7,854 nt of DNA, from the NCBI GenBank assembly GCA_937859895.1, contig CALMAV010000210.1, forward strand, positions 1 through 7,854. Reading direction: 5' to 3'. The notes beneath the pieces were generated by a model. It was not told where the DNA came from. It saw only the letters and a program-made list of their open reading frames with translations, and did not search any database. Below are positions 5,492 to 7,854 of the stretch, piece by piece (within the stretch, counting starts at the first letter, position 1; each line of letters begins with the position of its first letter). The DNA comes from an uncultured Bryobacterales bacterium (GTDB lineage Bacteria > Acidobacteriota > Terriglobia > Bryobacterales > Bryobacteraceae). A program made the position numbers and the translations under genes.

Positions 5492-7153
5492 CTAGGCTTT
5501 CTTGACCGGCTTCGGCTGGCCAACCGGCATTTCATACTGATGTCGTTCTGCGGACCACTTCGATAAACCGTATTCGCCCATGTCCAAGGTCCCAGCCATC
5601 TTGTCCCCTTCTGTGGTGCCGGCGAACACATAGGATAGTGTCTGGCCTTCGATCTTCTGAGCGCTCCGGAAGTGGACCTCATTGGCGGTAACGCTGCCGG
5701 TCAGATCACCCGACCCATACTCACCATAGTGCGTCCCCACCAAGCTATTGCCTTGCTGCTCAAAGACGAGCGTATGGTCAGCAGAGCCGCGGGCAAAACT
5801 GAGGGTGGCCCGCCACTGACCGGCGACGGAGGCGAGCTCGCCTTGCGGAACCGCCGGATTTGTAAAGGCAGGATGGTCTTTCAGAACACTACAGATTCGT
5901 GCGGCTACGACTTTGTCATCGCCCGGCATCATCATCCAGGGCGTGACGGTGACCGAACTTTTCATCTTGTCGGGTCGAATCCCGGAAGCGCCGCCCAGAG
6001 CAATGCGTGGCTCGGAGTCCATCAGCATTTTGCTTACTTCCTGACCCGTGATTCCCAACTGCGAGGCGTCCCACTCAATGTGAAGGCTCGGTGTGCGATT
6101 AGATAATCCTTCGGGCTCTTCGACGCGTGTAGTTATGCCGGGCACTTGCGTGACTTGGGACGAGATGAACTGGAGTTGCGAATGCCAATTGCGGTATTCG
6201 GCTTCGTGGTCGCGGGTCTTCCAGGCTTCCACCGCCGCCAGCATCCCCATAATCTCTTCTTTGCCGACTTTTAACGACCGGCCATACGCATGGTGCGGTG
6301 CGCTGTTAGCCCACGTGGCTTGCAGCAGGTTTTTGTCACCGAGCAGCAACCCCGCCGTTTGGGGACCGCGAATGCACTTGCCTCCGCTATAGGCAACTGC
6401 CGTTGCACCACGCTGCAGATGCACGTTGGGGAAAGTCAGGCCCTCGGCTGCAGCATCGACAATGACCGGGACGTTGTGACGGCGCGCGATGTCGGAAACT
6501 GCGCGGGTGCCCAGCGGCCCTTCATCACCTGGACCGGCGTAGATATAGATCAGCGCAGTCCGATCATTGAAAGCGGCTTCGAGTTCCGCGGGACTGTTGA
6601 CTTCGATTATCTTGACGCCCAGCATGCGAATAGCATGGTCGTAGACGTTGCGTGAGTACGCCGGAATGATAACTTCACTCTTAAGGCCAGTTAAGTTCGG
6701 AAGCCTTTGCATGCGTTCGGGATTAGTGCCAGCGATGACCGCAGCAGTAAAGCTGGTCAGGGCGGCACAACAACCCGCTGTCACAATGCCCCAGGGAGTT
6801 TCAGTTAATTCCGCAAGCCGCGGACTCACACCGTTCATCAGTTCGTCCATCTGGACGTAGCTGCGCGAGGCCAGATTCATCGCCTCTTTCACCTGCGGCA
6901 ACGATTGCGAGCCCGTCAGAATAGTGAATGTGCCACGTGCATTAATTACTGGGCGAACGCCGATTGCCTTGTAGAGCGAAGTAGAGGTCTCGGCCGTAGC
7001 AGCCATTGCTGCCGCGCTAGTTTTGTTAGCCGCGTTCCCTGTTGAGGGCAGTATGGCGCTGCCCAGCGTGAACCATCCGCCTCTGCGAAGAAGATCGCGC
7101 CGGTTAAGACCCGAACGACTCTTCAGCAAATTTGACAAGAAAGAATTTTTCAT
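5492..7153 (-). CDS. Tat-exported SelA/D-glucosaminate-6-phosphate ammonia lyase-like PLP enzyme with extra C-terminal beta domain
   Basis: This 553-residue protein has three parts. Residues 1-43 are a Tat leader (NRRDLLRRGGWFTLGSAI). About 58-430 is a fold-type I PLP enzyme of the SelA-like group: VRPVINARGTFTILTGS near the start, VTAGCCAALTS at the phosphate-binding region, Asp233 in VIVDAAAE contacting the PLP ring nitrogen, and Lys259 in YSGGKCIRGPQ as the Schiff-base lysine, followed by GRSLKVGKEEIMGMLAAVEAW. Relatives include D-glucosaminate-6-phosphate ammonia lyase (DgaE), which removes ammonia to give a 2-keto-3-deoxy sugar acid. About 442-537 is a glycine-rich beta domain (GQWRATLSF...GDKMAGTLDMG...WSAER) not present in standard SelA or DgaE. 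Tat export would carry the enzyme folded with PLP to the periplasm. It follows the receptor gene by 23 bp and precedes the RidA gene by 24 bp. The start has no close ribosome site; AAGGA lies about 18 bases away next to the receptor stop. Beta-elimination is likely; the substrate is inferred. Confidence 0.87.
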   Translation of the reverse strand: MKNSFLSNLLKSRSGLNRRDLLRRGGWFTLGSAILPSTGNAANKTSAAAMAATAETSTSLYKAIGVRPVINARGTFTILTGSQSLPQVKEAMNLASRSYVQMDELMNGVSPRLAELTETPWGIVTAGCCAALTSFTAAVIAGTNPERMQRLPNLTGLKSEVIIPAYSRNVYDHAIRMLGVKIIEVNSPAELEAAFNDRTALIYIYAGPGDEGPLGTRAVSDIARRHNVPVIVDAAAEGLTFPNVHLQRGATAVAYSGGKCIRGPQTAGLLLGDKNLLQATWANSAPHHAYGRSLKVGKEEIMGMLAAVEAWKTRDHEAEYRNWHSQLQFISSQVTQVPGITTRVEEPEGLSNRTPSLHIEWDASQLGITGQEVSKMLMDSEPRIALGGASGIRPDKMKSSVTVTPWMMMPGDDKVVAARICSVLKDHPAFTNPAVPQGELASVAGQWRATLSFARGSADHTLVFEQQGNSLVGTHYGEYGSGDLTGSVTANEVHFRSAQKIEGQTLSYVFAGTTEGDKMAGTLDMGEYGLSKWSAERHQYEMPVGQPKPVKKA

Positions 7154-7176
7154 AGTGCGAAGTGTTCCGGGTCCTT

Positions 7177-7854
7177 CTAGAACAATAGCTTTAGAGCAAA
7201 TTGTATTTGACGATTATCGCTTTTTGTTGACGTGATTGTTCCGAAGCTACCGGTTCCAACTGTTGCATTGGGGTTGCTGAAAGCCGGGGTGTTTAGCAGA
7301 TTGAAGAACTCAGAACGGAACTGCAATGTTGCTCGCTCGGCTATGGAAAAGTTTTTGAAAGCTGAGAAATCGACGTTGTATAGACCGGGCCCAACCAATA
7401 CATTTCGACCAAGGTTCCCATAGGCGTATGTTGCCGGGGTGAAAGACCCTTGAATGCAATTTGACAAATTGCCGCTACCGCAGTTAGTCGAAATGGGACC
7501 ACTTACATTAGGTCGCTCATTACTTCTGCCAGTGTTAGCGGGGTCGCCGTTGGAAACGACATTGAACGGAAAACCGCTCTGTAGTGTCACGATGCCGTTG
7601 GTTTGCCAGCCACCCAGCGTTTGCTTTACTAAGGCGTGAGATGAGTTGAGCAGGAACGGCAGAGCGTAAGTGAAGCTGCCCACGAAACGGTGGCGTACAT
7701 CCCAGTTTGCATTGCCATAGTCGGCCCGCCAGTTATACGGGTTCTGCGGAGCCCCACCGCCATTTGAGTCTGTCGAAACATCCAAAGCATGGGACCAGGT
7801 ATAAGAAGCTAACAACGTGAAACCGTGGCTGAGCCGTTGCCGTAACTCCACACG
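7177..7854 (-). CDS. Oar-like TonB-dependent outer-membrane receptor (C-terminal fragment, cut by window edge)
   Basis: The frame stays open to the right edge and encodes 225 residues, the end of a much larger protein. Amphipathic beta strands alternate with long loops (HGFTLLASYTWSHALD, DVRHRFVGSFTYALP, LGGWQTNGIVTLQSGFPF, RATLQFRSEFFNLLNTPAF), and the chain ends in KLLF with the C-terminal phenylalanine typical of outer-membrane barrels. The style matches the large acidobacterial receptors with an N-terminal carboxypeptidase-regulatory-like domain and a TonB-dependent barrel; the plug and N-terminal domains are outside the window. Such proteins import nutrients too big for porins, often glycans or their oligomers. 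The PLP enzyme gene starts 23 bp after its stop, so the receptor probably supplies substrate to the enzymes encoded downstream. Apparent internal starts such as GTG at 7851 are not the real start. Confidence 0.9.
   Translation of the reverse strand, partial: RVELRQRLSHGFTLLASYTWSHALDVSTDSNGGGAPQNPYNWRADYGNANWDVRHRFVGSFTYALPFLLNSSHALVKQTLGGWQTNGIVTLQSGFPFNVVSNGDPANTGRSNERPNVSGPISTNCGSGNLSNCIQGSFTPATYAYGNLGRNVLVGPGLYNVDFSAFKNFSIAERATLQFRSEFFNLLNTPAFSNPNATVGTGSFGTITSTKSDNRQIQFALKLLF

Noticed and set aside
1..7854. Mobile elements, CRISPR arrays, tRNA/rRNA genes or long direct repeats
   Set aside because: Nothing resembling inverted terminal repeats, spaced repeats, transposase motifs or RNA gene signatures was seen by eye on either strand.

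Overview
The window looks like a chromosomal piece of an acidobacterium (Terriglobia/'Candidatus Koribacter' or Solibacter-like). The main reasons are the C-terminal part of an Oar-like TonB-dependent receptor with the 'ASYTWSHALD...WDVRHRFVGS' style typical of that phylum, the density of Tat-exported enzymes in sugar and amine metabolism, a PQQ dehydrogenase with a built-in cytochrome c domain, and moderate-to-high GC. The taxonomic call rests on recognising protein style, not on a search.

Layout, right to left on the minus strand: (i) the end of an outer-membrane TonB-dependent receptor (7854-7177), then 23 bp later a Tat-exported SelA-like PLP enzyme carrying an extra C-terminal beta domain (7153-5492), then 24 bp later a Tat-exported RidA-family protein (5467-5006). 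This appears to be one transcription unit whose promoter lies outside the window. (ii) Convergent to it, with only 12 bp between the stop codons, is a Sec-exported amidohydrolase/deacetylase on the plus strand (3662-4993). (iii) Divergent from the amidohydrolase, across a 77-bp intergenic region, is a second minus-strand unit: a PQQ glucose-dehydrogenase-like quinohemoprotein (3584-1434), a Tat-exported xylose-isomerase-like TIM barrel protein (1420-296; its ribosome binding site overlaps the stop of the dehydrogenase), and the start of a DoxX-family membrane protein cut by the window edge (about 261-1).

All five complete genes begin with an export signal (two Sec, three Tat). The content fits a periplasmic catabolic cassette: oxidation of an aldose by the PQQ enzyme, removal of an N-acyl group by the amidohydrolase, PLP-dependent ammonia elimination by the SelA-like enzyme (relatives act on D-glucosaminate-6-phosphate), and hydrolysis of the released enamine/imine by RidA, with the TonB-dependent receptor bringing substrate across the outer membrane. 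An N-acetyl-amino sugar or its aldonate, such as N-acetylglucosaminate, would suit this order, but the substrate is inferred. No RNA genes, mobile elements, CRISPR arrays or long repeats were seen. Apart from the 77-bp divergent promoter region, essentially all of the DNA is coding.
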